Assembly: GCA_001465935.1 (NCBI GenBank)
Contig: LNKV01000020.1
Location: 1,185,252-1,249,251, forward strand
Length of the DNA: 64,000 nt
DNA from: Clarireedia homoeocarpa
Taxonomy: Eukaryota; Ascomycota; Leotiomycetes; Helotiales; Rutstroemiaceae
Direction: 5' to 3'
In this document: positions 36,414-47,354 of the stretch, in pieces
Layout: every line of letters starts with the position of its first letter
How positions within the stretch are numbered: position 1 is the first letter of the stretch
Program-made: the position numbers and the translations under genes
The notes under the pieces: model-generated
The model's input: only the letters and a program-made list of their open reading frames with translations
Told to the model about the DNA's origin: nothing
Database searches by the model: none

Positions 36414-39400
36414 TTGAATTTGAAGTATTTGGGGTTAGTTGCGGTAGGAAAGGGAGGAGGAGGAGGAAATGTAGATTGGATTATTGATAGGGCTCTGATG
36501 TCAGGAGCAAAGATGGGGCTTGGGTTTCAACAACTTATCTGAGAATTGACAGTGAGCATATGCTTGCGAGCTCTCAACTTGTTCCTCCCTGGAAGTAAAG
36601 AGATGTTATCGTAAGGGCTAGGAGTGCACTTTGAGCTTCGAGGTAATGTAGTTCTCGTATATCGGACTCAGAAAAAGTATCATTTAGGTTATCACATGGT
36701 GTTTGAGGGGCAGTCGCACTCAGGGTATAGGACCTGGATCAAATAGTTATGCTATAAGTTATTTGATACCGGGGCTACTAGACTAATGGCAATATGGACT
36801 ATCACATTCTCATCATCATACTCGAATGCACTCATTGTGCTCATTATCGGCTCCTCACCGGGTCACGATTTAGCTGAGGTAGCATCAGATAGTATCCATC
36901 AGATGATATATCACGAGACGTACAGCTGTTCTGATATTGAGCCTCTCGGCTACTGCCACTTGCTCGATCAAAAAACGATCGCCCAGTTCACAGCGTTTTC
37001 TCAACTTGTGACTTGAACCATGTACTTCCACTAGGAGGGTCGAATGGAAGAGAAAGAAACTTGCGTGTAGTCATCTACTCGCTAGATATCCACCCTCATC
37101 TCAGCTTAATAGGAGTGTTTCAAGCTATCTCTTCAATTCGGGGTCGAGTATTGCATGCCAACCCCTGTTCCTGCACAGGGTGTATTCAAATATTTAGGAC
37201 CACCGGCGTTGGTTCGTCCGAGCAAGGCCTTTTTCTTTCTCGCCTTCTTCGAATTGGCTCCTATCTTGATATCACCACCAGCGAAGGACTTAGCTCCTTC
37301 TTAGTCAAACCCAGCAGCTGATCCATCGCCTTGAGTTCTTGAAATACGAAATTTCCCAAATTTCAATCTCGCTATTTTCACAGTTCGTACTTCAAAAGTG
37401 GAGCTGCAGTATCACTTGAATCAAACTCGCAGTATGAAAGCAATTAAGTAGATGAAGGAAGCGGTTGAGATAATATGAAGCTTGCTTATTCATAGCATTA
37501 CAGGCTCCTTCGTATGCGCTTAGGCGAAGGTTACGATTACGAAGGAAGTGGCACCGCTGGAACGTAAAAGATAATGATGACAAGAATGACGATGGACTCA
37601 AAAGCTGGATTTGGGATGAAACTATGACTTTGCGATACGTAAAGTATTGCATTGAAAGGAAATACCGAGCTTGAGGTTTTTCGGCATGAGCGGAGGATGG
37701 TGGTATTCATGCGTCCTCACTACCCCACGCTACTTGCTTTTGCACGCCGGTCGGGATAACCTCGCGAACCAGTCGGCAGCCGAGTAGACAAGAAGAGGGC
37801 AGTGCAGGAAGGAGCAAGCTTCAAGAAGAGATCGGATCTTGGTGTAAAATCACATGTGCGAGGGAAACGAATACCAGAATGGAGGATGGAAACAATCAAA
37901 ATACGTAAGCATAATGTTCGCCCTTGATAGTCAACAGCGCACAGCATTGGTGGCTATGTAAAACACACCCACTTCTGAGCGGACTACTCAGACACCGTTG
38001 GAAAAGAGTATGAAATGCCCATTGATGGATGCATTTAGACAATGCGCGAAATTGCGTCAGCATGTTAAAGTATAGAACTCTGCCCGCCGAGATTATACTC
38101 AAACTTGCTCGTCGTCCGACCTTCTGCAAGCTGTTCTCTCTCTTGTTGGAACATGGCTCGGGTGGACACAGAGTAGAAGGAGGCGGAGCAAGTGTGGGAG
38201 ATGTAGGCGACCTCGCGAAAGGATACGATGACCAATAGTTGCGAAAGCGCTTGATGAGATGAAATCGTGCGAGCATTCCTTAATTAATCTTATCACTGGA
38301 GCGGTATGATGGCCGTTGGTCGCTTCGGATTATTTTTGACGTGCGTAACAACTGTGCCATACTAAACAAACCGATAAACGCGCAATTTTAGCTGCGATAC
38401 AAGCAATGCCGTGCCGTAAAGTTTGTTTTGATGCAGATCAATTTCGCAAGGAAGGCAAAAATAGACACTGGCGCTTGATGGTACAGCTAACACCACATGA
38501 AGCCGCTCCCGCGCGTTGCATCTAGCCGCCGCTACATGGTTTTGATGAGGCCCAGAGCTGCGACCCGTAGCGCTTTCATTATGTAGTACGCTGGTTGAGC
38601 AGGGTTTCATAGGTCCCCTCGTGTCCTCAGCGTCCTGCGACCCGATCGGATGAACGGCCTGAGCCGATAAGCAAAGATGTGTGTTGTTGAAGATTCCCAA
38701 AGAGATATGCTGAAGGAGGCCCGGAGTGACCGCATGATGATGATGGATGTAAGACATGCCGACCCAAAACGGACAAACTTGATTAACGATTTGACGATGA
38801 TTTGCTTTCTTCAATTTGTCGCACTGCCACACCTTCGTATGGTTATTTGATTTCTAGAAGTAGAAGTATTCTTGTGATGGTCTTTGCGGGTCTGATTGGC
38901 CACTCATGAATTTTGGTGTGTCGACCCGGGCACGGAATGAATTAGCAGCTTTGCTTCAAGTCTTGCCTCAACGAATGAGAGTCGTATCTCACTTGCTGTC
39001 GATCAATATTCTATCCGCAGCCGTGCATTTTTCTTCTTCAAAGCAGGAAAGGCGAAGAGGCAGTGATAGTGCGCCGTAGGCAATCTCAGTTGAGATGGAG
39101 GTTTGTTTCAGGCGATATCATCCACTCCAGCCAGTGAGAATGGTGGACATGCGATCTGATCATCCATACTTCCCGTATACTGTAGCTGCCAATATTGCGC
39201 AGCTGCGCTTCAACCATACAGATATCAAATGTTGTTCTCACAATCGGCCTCGGAGTTCTGCCTCTCGCTTTTCGCCTTTGCTGACATTACTTGCCACATC
39301 CGACGTTACTTGCCATATCCGTCATGATAGGGTGTACGATTACGATGTACGATGTATGCGTGGTGTTTGTGTTTTTTTCTTCTGCGTCGGCGATGGTTGT

Positions 39401-39498
39401 CTAGCTGTAGCAGTAGCAGTCCTAAAAAAAGGGGGGCTGGGGCAGCAGTTCTAGCAGTAGCGTGGCCCCATCATCGAGCTTTAGGTTGCTCTAGGTCG

Positions 39499-39540
39499 GT
39501 CCCTCTCAGTCTCTCTTAGTCCCTCTCAGTCCCTCTTAGT
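39499..39540. repeat. CCCTCTCAGT tandem repeat, 10-bp period
   Basis: About four degenerate 10-bp units (CCCTCTCAGT, CTCTCTTAGT). Confidence 0.85.
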
Positions 39541-41496
39541 CGTCCCCAAGTGAGGCTTTGTATTGGATGGTGGAATCTTCCTATTTTCATTGGACCCCGC
39601 CCTCCTACTTGTATTCGCTTGAAGTGCCCCGAATACTTCCCGGGGAGATCTTAACTTGGGACAGACTTAAGTTTAATTCGTAATCGGCCGCTGTCAACTG
39701 CCCCTCCATACCTCGTACTTCCGTGCTCTGAATCTTTATCGTCGCCATCATCGCCCGTCGCTCGTCGCCCATCGCCCATCGCCCATCCTCATCCTTGCCT
39801 ATGGGGGTTGTACGGCCAGGTCTTGGGACTTGTTAACTCCTACCGAGAGAGGCTGTTTTCACCGGCCTTGATCGCGTTGATCCGACAACTGACTCTGTTC
39901 AGCCATCCCATCTCAGCCACGAATTACTACTGTAGCAAGCATAGCATATGGCAATTTTACAAAATCTCGGGATTCACAGAAACTTGTACAGTAACTGCTT
40001 TCTTGGACGTCGAAGAGGTTGGGCGGGCTGGGCATCGGCGCCAGAAACAAGAAGGGAAAAATCGTCATCCCCGGATTGCGCATGATGTGTCCAGTGGATC
40101 TACAAGCAAAAAGCACCACCCAGAACTCCATCCTTCCAGACTCATGTTTTTTTCTTGCAGGGTGTATTGCTGTGTGATCTGTGTGATCGTTGTCAAATCA
40201 TGGGATGTTCGCTGAAGTGTCACATTCACCGCCTAGACTTCAAGACGTCGACACGTATATCTTGATCCATTTAAATACAGGTCCAGCATTACTCGCATCA
40301 ATGATGTTGACCATTCATCTTCTGAAGTTTGCGATACATTCGTCCTTCTGCATACCTAGGTAAATGCATAGTCACAGAGAGTCCGCTAGATTGAATCATT
40401 GCCCTTCATTCCCAGCACTCCGTATGCTCCTCGCGGATAGTGTACAGTTTCGGTACATTTGTGCTCGTCTTATCAATATATCATATCATTATTGGCACTT
40501 AGTATCCATAGCTACCCAAATCGAAACGCCTCCCGTGGTTTCAGCCCTCTTGATCCGGTAGTCATTTCAGCGAATCGAAGCGACCCAGGGAGGCGAGCAA
40601 CGAAGAAACAAAACGTGGAGAAGCGACAGTCCTGTAGACAGCACGAGAAGTGACGACGAGAACTTGCAGTTCAGAAGCCGCAGAACACGGCATAACATCG
40701 CAATCATTGGAACCGACTGATGCTCACGCTTACGCCCACGCTCACGCCCACGCCCACGCTCTGACTTGCTAAGTTGCTAAGTTGCTCCAACTGCCTCTTG
40801 AAAAGTCTCTCTCTGCCTGCCTAGCCATTTCGAGATCCCGACTTGCTTGTTTGACCTGGCCTCTTGGTATTTGTACATCGTTGTCCTGACTTAGACGTGC
40901 ACCACGTCTTTTTCGTCTGGGGCTTTACAAACGAATCAAGCAGCGTTCCTTTTTGGAGTTTGGAAACATCCTAAAGCAGCTTCCTTTTGATTTGCTCGTC
41001 CGCCATCTGATCCTCGGGCGCAAGGTGGGCTGAACATTTTGAAACCTTTTCGCGGACCCGCAGTAGCCACGCCACCAGTCGACCTTTACTGTGATGCACT
41101 TTGATATCCCTGCCATCCTGATCGACCAACCCACCGAGCACTTCGTACTTGTAAGAGTTTAAGACTCTCCCTGGATACAGCGGGGGCCCTGTCAAAAGCC
41201 ACTTGCATCCTTGGTCCGTTTTGAGAGCGAGGGGTACGATCCCAAGCATTCCTGTTATTCCTTTACCAGCGCCTACTCGAGCCAGGGGGCTTCCATTTTG
41301 GATTTTCTGCTAGTCGTCCACCCTGAGCCAATTGTTCCCGATCCATTGCGACGTTTCCTTACTGGACCGAAAATACTTGGACTTCTTGGAACGAACTGGA
41401 ATTCGATAGGGAGAAAAGCATTGGAGCGTATTGAAAACAATTAAACCCTCTGCCGCTGCATATGGGAAAGGGAAAGTAATATACATAGCTCCTCGT

Positions 41497-41540
41497 GTCT
41501 CTCATATCTCCCATATCTCCCACATCTCCCATATCTCCCC
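41497..41540. repeat. TCTCCCATA tandem repeat
   Basis: Five 9-bp units in the pyrimidine-rich sequence upstream of the cyclin gene. Confidence 0.85.
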
Positions 41541-42691
41541 CCAGCCTGCATCGACGGAAGAAGACATTGTCTACACTACATCCCTCGTATCTCAACAACC
41601 ACTTTCAGCATTCTTCCTCTTATATACCCGCCGAGACCCATCCAACGCACGAAAGAAAGTGCAAACTCCACCTCCAACACAGCTTGTCTAATATTCGCTC
41701 GACCTGCACCGCCGACCGCCTTTTCTTTCGCCTTTTCCGCCTTTTGTCTTGCTGTGGGGTAAAGCAAAGCATAGCATCAACTGCAACGAACGAACTCGAA
41801 ACGAAACAGATAGATACCATCCCATACCATCCCATACCCTACCATCTCTTTCCAATCCATACCTCGTCCTCCAATTTGACCTCGAAAAGTTCAGACGTTT
41901 CACCAGTCGCCCATAAATACAAAAGTGGTTTCGCCGCTTGCTCGTTCGACTCTTCTCAACCTCTCACTAAGAGACCCAAAAAGATCCTCCGCGCCTATCT
42001 GCATCTCATCGCTTCTCTCCAGCCACCCCTACCCCAAGAACCCTTGCTACCCAGATCCGCCTGCTGGTCGCCCTTTTGTCAGGCTTGCGGCGAGGCAATT
42101 TACTTTTTTATATAGCCAACTGAATCCTCTCATTGCCTCCTCGACGCACAGCACAGTAACCCGCTGCGCCAACTTCCTCCTTCCACCACAGGATTCCGCT
42201 GGTCGGATCTTTTTCTCACCCATTCGCGAAATTTGATATTCGTTATTACGAGTCGCTGGTCACCTTTCCTCAATACTCAATATCGTTATTCGTCATTTGT
42301 CATTTGGATAATCTCTTACTATCCAATCTCACGACTTCGTCGAAGCTTCCAATTCACTTCTGTGCTACCCAAACACTTTTTGGGGGTTGCTCAATACTCA
42401 CCTTCAAGGCTATTGTTGGGATTACCTCAACATAGCCGGCCCGTCGATTTCGCCTCAGCCGTTCCGAGACCACAATACCTCGTACCTTACGACAATAGCA
42501 ACAATACAGACAATTTAATTCCCCTACAGGACAATAATCACTTTCATTTTTCATTTCTTACCACCTCGAGCTTGTTGTATCTTTATTCTTTCATCCTCTT
42601 CTTGTTTCAATTTTCATTTCCAAGACTAGATCGATCATCTTTCAAAAGATATACCGGCAACTAGATCAAGACTAAGAAAGAAACATACAAC

Positions 42692-43819
42692 ATGTCATCC
42701 TTCAATTCAAGAGTTCCTAGAGCTTCGAACGAGGCAGCTCTGGAACGCTTCATCTACATGCCTGTCAGCTCACAAATGATCAGCTATCTCGCCCAAAAGG
42801 CTTCGGAAGTCATTCAGTGCGAACCTTCACAGTCACATTCGAGTCACTTGCCGTCACCACCAAATACTCCTCCACGAGACAAGCGATCACGATCAGATTT
42901 ACCTTCCTTGGAGAGATTCATCACATCTTTGGTTAAGAAGTCGAATGTTCAAGTACCTACACTCATGACAAGTTTAGTCTATCTCGCGAGATTGAAGACG
43001 AAGTTACCACCAGTTGCGAAGGGATTGAGATGCACAGTTCACAGAATTTTCCTCGCTGCATTGATTCTTGCTGCCAAGTTTCTGAATGACTCGTCGCCAA
43101 AGAACAAGCACTGGGCAGAGTACTCCAATGTTCGGGCTTACGAAGGATTTGGGTTCTCTCGAACAGAAGTAAACCTCATGGAGAAGCAGCTACTTTTCCT
43201 CCTCGATTGGGATTTAATCATCACCTCAGACGATCTCTACACACACTTGGAGCCCTTCCTTACACCGATACGACACGAAATGGACATTCAAGAAGAACAC
43301 AGCCGCTTCCAGGAAGCACAGGAGCAAGCTCTTCGGGAACAGCAAGCCCAAGCCGAAGCATTGTCATTCGACCCAACTGGAAGATACTGGATGCCATCTT
43401 ACGAAGAAAAGTACATGTCATTCTACGGCGAACAACAAGCATACCAAAGCCACTACCCATCACCACCCTCATCTTCTGAAGTACCTGGTCTATCTCGCAG
43501 CGGTACTCTCGATACACTTGATGCCACGTCATCCTCTGCATCCTCTTACATGTCCGAACTATCTCGAGCAGGAACCCCTCTCTCATCTATTGGTAGTGAT
43601 GTAGATGCCATGCAATGCGAGACCTACTCACCTTCCGGCGTCATCCGCGACGTGGTCACCGTATACGTCCCTACTGCTGATGGCAAGGGCTCCCGACCCA
43701 TGCTTCCATACGAAATTGACAACATGTCATTGGTGGACGAGAAGCGTCGAGCAGTAAAGAAACCAAAGGGTAACATCTTCAGCCGGTTCCTTGGTGGTCA
43801 ACGAAATTACGTTTCATGA
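42692..43819 (+). CDS. PCL1: PCL1/PCL2-type (Pho85-class) cyclin
   Basis: Intronless ORF of 375 aa. The N-terminal residues 1-70 are polar. The cyclin N domain is at about 70-180: LERFITSLVKKSNVQVPTLM, LVYLARLKTKL, then RIFLAALILAAKFLNDSSPKNKHWAEY and FLLDWDLIITSDDLYTHL. These are the hallmark helices of the PCL1,2/PclA group. The C-terminal half is Ser/Pro/Gln-rich with possible phosphorylation sites. Its partner should be the Pho85/PhoA kinase, with a role in G1, polarity or conidiation as in yeast and Aspergillus (family knowledge). The 1.2 kb upstream is CT-rich without another gene, consistent with a long regulated 5' leader. Confidence 0.9.
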   Translation: MSSFNSRVPRASNEAALERFIYMPVSSQMISYLAQKASEVIQCEPSQSHSSHLPSPPNTPPRDKRSRSDLPSLERFITSLVKKSNVQVPTLMTSLVYLARLKTKLPPVAKGLRCTVHRIFLAALILAAKFLNDSSPKNKHWAEYSNVRAYEGFGFSRTEVNLMEKQLLFLLDWDLIITSDDLYTHLEPFLTPIRHEMDIQEEHSRFQEAQEQALREQQAQAEALSFDPTGRYWMPSYEEKYMSFYGEQQAYQSHYPSPPSSSEVPGLSRSGTLDTLDATSSSASSYMSELSRAGTPLSSIGSDVDAMQCETYSPSGVIRDVVTVYVPTADGKGSRPMLPYEIDNMSLVDEKRRAVKKPKGNIFSRFLGGQRNYVS

Positions 43820-44917
43820 GAATTTACTTAGTTCGCGGAGTTTGGCATGGGAATGAGCACTCGATCTGACGAATCTCTTATGTACCCATTTAACGAAAAT
43901 CCGTCTTTATTTTTCCTTTCTCTTATTTCTTTACTCGATCATGGTGATCACATCTCGCATACAACATTGCATTGGGCGGCGTTTACAGGGCATTTAGATT
44001 TACATCTATGGGATGTGGTAGGAGAAGACTTAAAAATGGTTGGGCTGAGAAGAGGGAAAGCCTCAATCTGGGTTATTGAGGATGCTCCCTTGGTTTTGAG
44101 AACCTTTTTTTTTTTATGGGGTTTGTTTGAGCAGGAAATAACCTGACCATAGGAGTTTGTTTCCCCCCTCTATGGATTTGAGCGTATGGGATGCAGGGGG
44201 GTTAGAAGCATAGCATTACGTTTATATAACTTGGCATGACTGTGGGATATGGATCGATATCTTTCATGAGAGCATGAATTCAGATCGATGGGGGATCAAT
44301 TGAGATGGGGTTATAATAACTAATACTGTTGAAATCTCTCAAACCACTTCTTCTTGTTTCAAACTTCGTGAAAAGCTTCGTAAGCGTGACGTTAAGTGAT
44401 GGCTGGATTGTAGAATGCCAAGGGCGCCCTGTACATCTTCCCTGTAGGGAAACCCTTGCGTATGCACTACATGGGTCTTATCTAGATGAGAAGAACATAA
44501 GGTTGTAAGAGAATAATTAAGGTTGTTTGGATGTATATTTAGAAAACCATGGGACAGCTGAGAACTCACTCGACCATCATCGTGCGGTGCGGCGGATTGT
44601 ACTTAGATGGACATGCGGGACACAAGGGAAAATAATGGCTACGCTGGTGCCTATTCTCCAACACGTGAAGGTCGCGCGACGCGCAGAACAACACCAAATG
44701 TACGTGTGTAGGGAATAGTGGTCTGTTTATTCATCATGTGTAATCAATCATCTTGAAACATTCTCTCAACCCCTGTCACAGATTGATTCCCTCGACAACG
44801 CCTACGCGACAGCCCGCACCGAACATCACCTGGTTACTGTATTCTCACCGTGTGCGATGTAGCCTCTGTGTGCGTGCACAGCTTGTTCCATCCGCACGCA
44901 CACACGCACACATCAGC
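43820..44917. other. Intergenic region, cyclin 3' end and protease promoter
   Basis: No gene supported. An in-frame extension of the next ORF begins at 44753, but its N-terminal 55 codons look like leader sequence (CA-rich, a TTTATTCATC-type region). Confidence 0.5.
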
Positions 44918-46288
44918 ATGCCCTCTTCTCCCACTTGTTGTGCGCACGCCCACCTCCGTGTCACTCCGCATCCTTCGCAGTCCCAGTTTTCCGGTGTTTC
45001 TCCACACGACCGCGCAGCAGCCGCCGCTCCTTCGGTTCTTAGACGAGCCGTGCTGGATGGAGAGGCTCATGCTCTGCCTGCGGATGTCTTTGCGGCTACC
45101 TTTCCGGGACCGTTGGTCCTGCCTGATGATGATTTGGCGCTAGACCCGGAGTATCCCCCTCAGAGTCTGAGGGAGTGGAGGGGAGAACGTCAACGGAATA
45201 AAGTGGGTGAGGAGGGAAGAAGGACGATTTATGTGGTTGGGTCGCCGGGAGTGAAGGATGGTGGCCGCAAGGGATTTATGAAAGGCTGGACGGAATGTGA
45301 TGTCGAGGGAGCAGGTGCGAAAGCCACTGTGGTTGGCAAGGCCAATGAGTGGGAGAAGGACGTGGTGGAGTACCTAGGAGCTTTCTATCATGGACTGCCG
45401 GTCAAATTATTGAACTCCTCCAACTTGAATTTCACTCCATGGGACACAACACCTTCCCAGCCCACAAAATCGAGATCCCGCTCATCAACTAAAGCTCGAA
45501 AACCCAAAGAACCCTCGTACATCGGTCTCCGCACGACCGATGAACTAATAGGGATCCGCTACCGAGCAACCCCATCCGCACACTACAGTCATCAGCTCAA
45601 TCTAAATGATCTCTTAGATGCTGCTATCGCCATCTTACCAGATGATGCATATGCGTTGCTGATGCTAGTCGATCACGACTTGTACGAAGATGACGACGAC
45701 GAATTTGTCTGTGGCAGAGCTTATGGTGGAAGCAGGGTAGCGGTTGTTTCTCGTGCGAGATACAACCCCCTACTGGACGAAGAGCAGGGTGTTACTAGGG
45801 AACATGCTTGGCCCGCAAGTCATTGCGAGAAGTATATGGCGGGATGTTGTGGTACAGCCGCGAAGAAATCAAGGAGTAAGGGGATCTATGCAATTGAGGA
45901 TAGCCCCCTGCGGCGAGCTGTTACTGCGCACACATCTTTACAGTCTACCTCTTTGACTTTAGAGCAGTTGGCGGGGTTGTGGTTTAGTCGGATATGTCGC
46001 ACGGCGAGTCATGAGCTGGGTCATTGTTTTGGTATAGATCATTGTGTATATTATGCTTGCAGCATGCAAGGCAGTGCGTCGATCGTGGAGGATGCGAGAC
46101 AACCACCGTATCTGTGCCCGGTAGATTTGCAGAAGGTGGTTAGGGCCACGGGAGCGGATATAGGGGAGAGATATAAGGCTTTGAGGGAGTTTTGTGGGAA
46201 ATGGGAGGATGTATCTATGTTTAAGGCGTGGGGGAAGTGGATTGATGGAAGAATGAAGCAGATTGAAGATGCAGGTCAGCAAGAGTAG
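44918..46288 (+). CDS. Archaemetzincin-like zinc metalloprotease (M54)
   Basis: Single-exon ORF of 456 aa from the ATG at 44918. An upstream in-frame ATG at 44753 would add 55 residues; I prefer the internal one because it starts MPSSPTCCAHAHLRV, like fungal archaemetzincins, where a Cys/His-bearing start is usual. The active-site motif HELGHCFGIDHC (from His365) contains the metzincin HExxHxxGxxH ligands. It is followed by the archaemetzincin Cys pattern CVYYACSMQG and CPVDLQKV, plus the Met of the Met-turn (CSM). Earlier, LMLVDHDLYED and FVCGRAYGGSRVAVVS match the conserved central block. Members are poorly characterised peptidases; no signal peptide is seen, so it is probably cytosolic. 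Substrates are unknown. Confidence 0.9.
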   Translation: MPSSPTCCAHAHLRVTPHPSQSQFSGVSPHDRAAAAAPSVLRRAVLDGEAHALPADVFAATFPGPLVLPDDDLALDPEYPPQSLREWRGERQRNKVGEEGRRTIYVVGSPGVKDGGRKGFMKGWTECDVEGAGAKATVVGKANEWEKDVVEYLGAFYHGLPVKLLNSSNLNFTPWDTTPSQPTKSRSRSSTKARKPKEPSYIGLRTTDELIGIRYRATPSAHYSHQLNLNDLLDAAIAILPDDAYALLMLVDHDLYEDDDDEFVCGRAYGGSRVAVVSRARYNPLLDEEQGVTREHAWPASHCEKYMAGCCGTAAKKSRSKGIYAIEDSPLRRAVTAHTSLQSTSLTLEQLAGLWFSRICRTASHELGHCFGIDHCVYYACSMQGSASIVEDARQPPYLCPVDLQKVVRATGADIGERYKALREFCGKWEDVSMFKAWGKWIDGRMKQIEDAGQQE

Positions 46289-46761
46289 AAAGTTGAAGGT
46301 GCATGGATGGAATATATGGACTCATGTTGCATACCAAAGGTAGAGCTAGAAGAGCATTAATGACCGAGATTGTACTCCAAGATGGACGGGTCTATAGAAT
46401 TCGTGATGGTAGTTCTAACTGGCAGTAACACCTTCATGTGTCCACCTGTCTCTGAGTTCCAGTGTCGCCCCTGACGTCGTGTCCAATCCAATGGCACTTC
46501 AACACGATTCGACGCCAGGATATCTCCTATCGCCCAAAGCGACAGATCTTAAAGGCACTCAACATATTACAGATCTCCTGCCGACATCATGTGCAGCCTA
46601 AAATGCTTGTATTCGCTTTTAAGGATAATGTTCATTGTCGTTATATTTATACATCTTTATACAAATGCCAACGCCGTTCTTCCCAACCGTAAAAGTCTAT
46701 GCATGATCAGTCAAAGTCTACAAGAAAACAACACCCATATATACCATTTCATGTCAACCGT
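46289..46761. other. Convergent intergenic region
   Basis: 473 bp between the convergent protease and mL41 genes. Nothing recognisable. Confidence 0.6.
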
Positions 46762-47133
46762 CTAGATCGTATGATCAGAAAGATCCTTCCACTTTGCCAA
46801 ATACGCTTCTCCACTGAAAGCACCTTTAGGATTCTTTTCGAAGCGTCCTCGCGGAGCTTTGATTTTTTGCGTAACAAATGGAGTAAGCTATATTTATGTT
46901 AGCAACACATCCAATGCCCAGTAACAGACTCTAGGAAATCATACCTTGGTCTCTTTCAGGTTCTGCGGCACAACATATGTCCTGACTTTATCCCACTCGA
47001 TTATATACCCTCCATGCTGTGTATGTCTACCTGTCGAGCCCGTTCCAGTACCCTTGTAGTATCCTTTATTCGCTTGTTTTGTCGTAAGCCTAAGGCGCGA
47101 GATACGCTGCATCAAAGACGAACTGGCCTTCAT
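46762..47133 (-). CDS. MRPL27: Mitochondrial large-subunit ribosomal protein mL41
   Basis: Minus-strand exons 46945-47133 and 46762-46887 (57-bp intron, GTATGA...TATAG) give 104 aa. The sequence starts MKASSSLMQRISRLRLTTKQ, a basic presequence-like start. It continues with the conserved KGYYKGTGTGSTGRHTQHGG and VRTYVVPQNLKETK, then LTPFVTQKIKAPRGRF after the intron. The blocks KGxxTGSxGRH and TPFVTxKI identify MRPL27/mL41. It is imported into mitochondria as part of the 54S large subunit. It is divergent from UTP14 with only 221 bp between the start codons, so the two probably share a promoter region. Confidence 0.93.
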
Positions 47134-47354
47134 GGTTGCGATCGCTATTTGTGTCAAGAATTCTTGTCTTGCGATTCTTCAAAATTGAGAATCCCCAGAT
47201 AATTGCGGCACAACGCTAGCGGCCGCGGAACCCGGCGGCGCAAGCAGAAAAAAAAGTTTCCCGATAAATTTGATAAAGATTAGCACAACCAACAAAGTTC
47301 AGGGTATTTCTCCTTCGATTTTGTCACAGGTCTTTCGAATTGAATTGCGCAATT
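47134..47354. promoter_or_regulatory. Bidirectional promoter between mL41 and UTP14
   Basis: 221 bp separate two divergent ATGs. It contains a GC-rich core (about 47215-47242, AGCGGCCGCGGAACC) and an A-run. No TATA box is clear, as is common for housekeeping promoters. Shared control of mitochondrial and cytosolic ribosome biogenesis is an inference. Confidence 0.55.

Larger units (their letters stand above)
35424..42691. other. 7.3-kb region without a convincing protein gene
   Basis: ORFs of up to 206 codons occur (38362-38832 minus, 39808-40215 plus, 41495-42115 plus) but none shows a known domain or a splice-consistent extension. The region includes a CT microsatellite inside a possible intron (36111-36176), a 13-base G run (36401-36413), CCCTCTCAGT repeats (39499-39540), CGCCCACGCT repeats (about 40722-40762) and TCTCCCATA repeats (41497-41540). 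The last 1.2 kb is pyrimidine-rich and is probably the long leader and promoter of the cyclin gene. Confidence 0.5.

Noticed and set aside
38362..40215. ORFs of 119-156 codons in the gene-poor region
   Set aside because: No recognisable domains, no splice-consistent partners, and both strands similarly open.
41495..42115. 206-codon plus-strand ORF upstream of the cyclin
   Set aside because: Ser/Pro/Thr-rich product from CT-rich leader sequence, partly built on a 9-bp repeat; no domain.
44753..44917. Upstream in-frame start of the archaemetzincin
   Set aside because: The extra 55 residues look like leader sequence; the internal ATG gives the expected family N-terminus. It remains possible if transcripts start far upstream.
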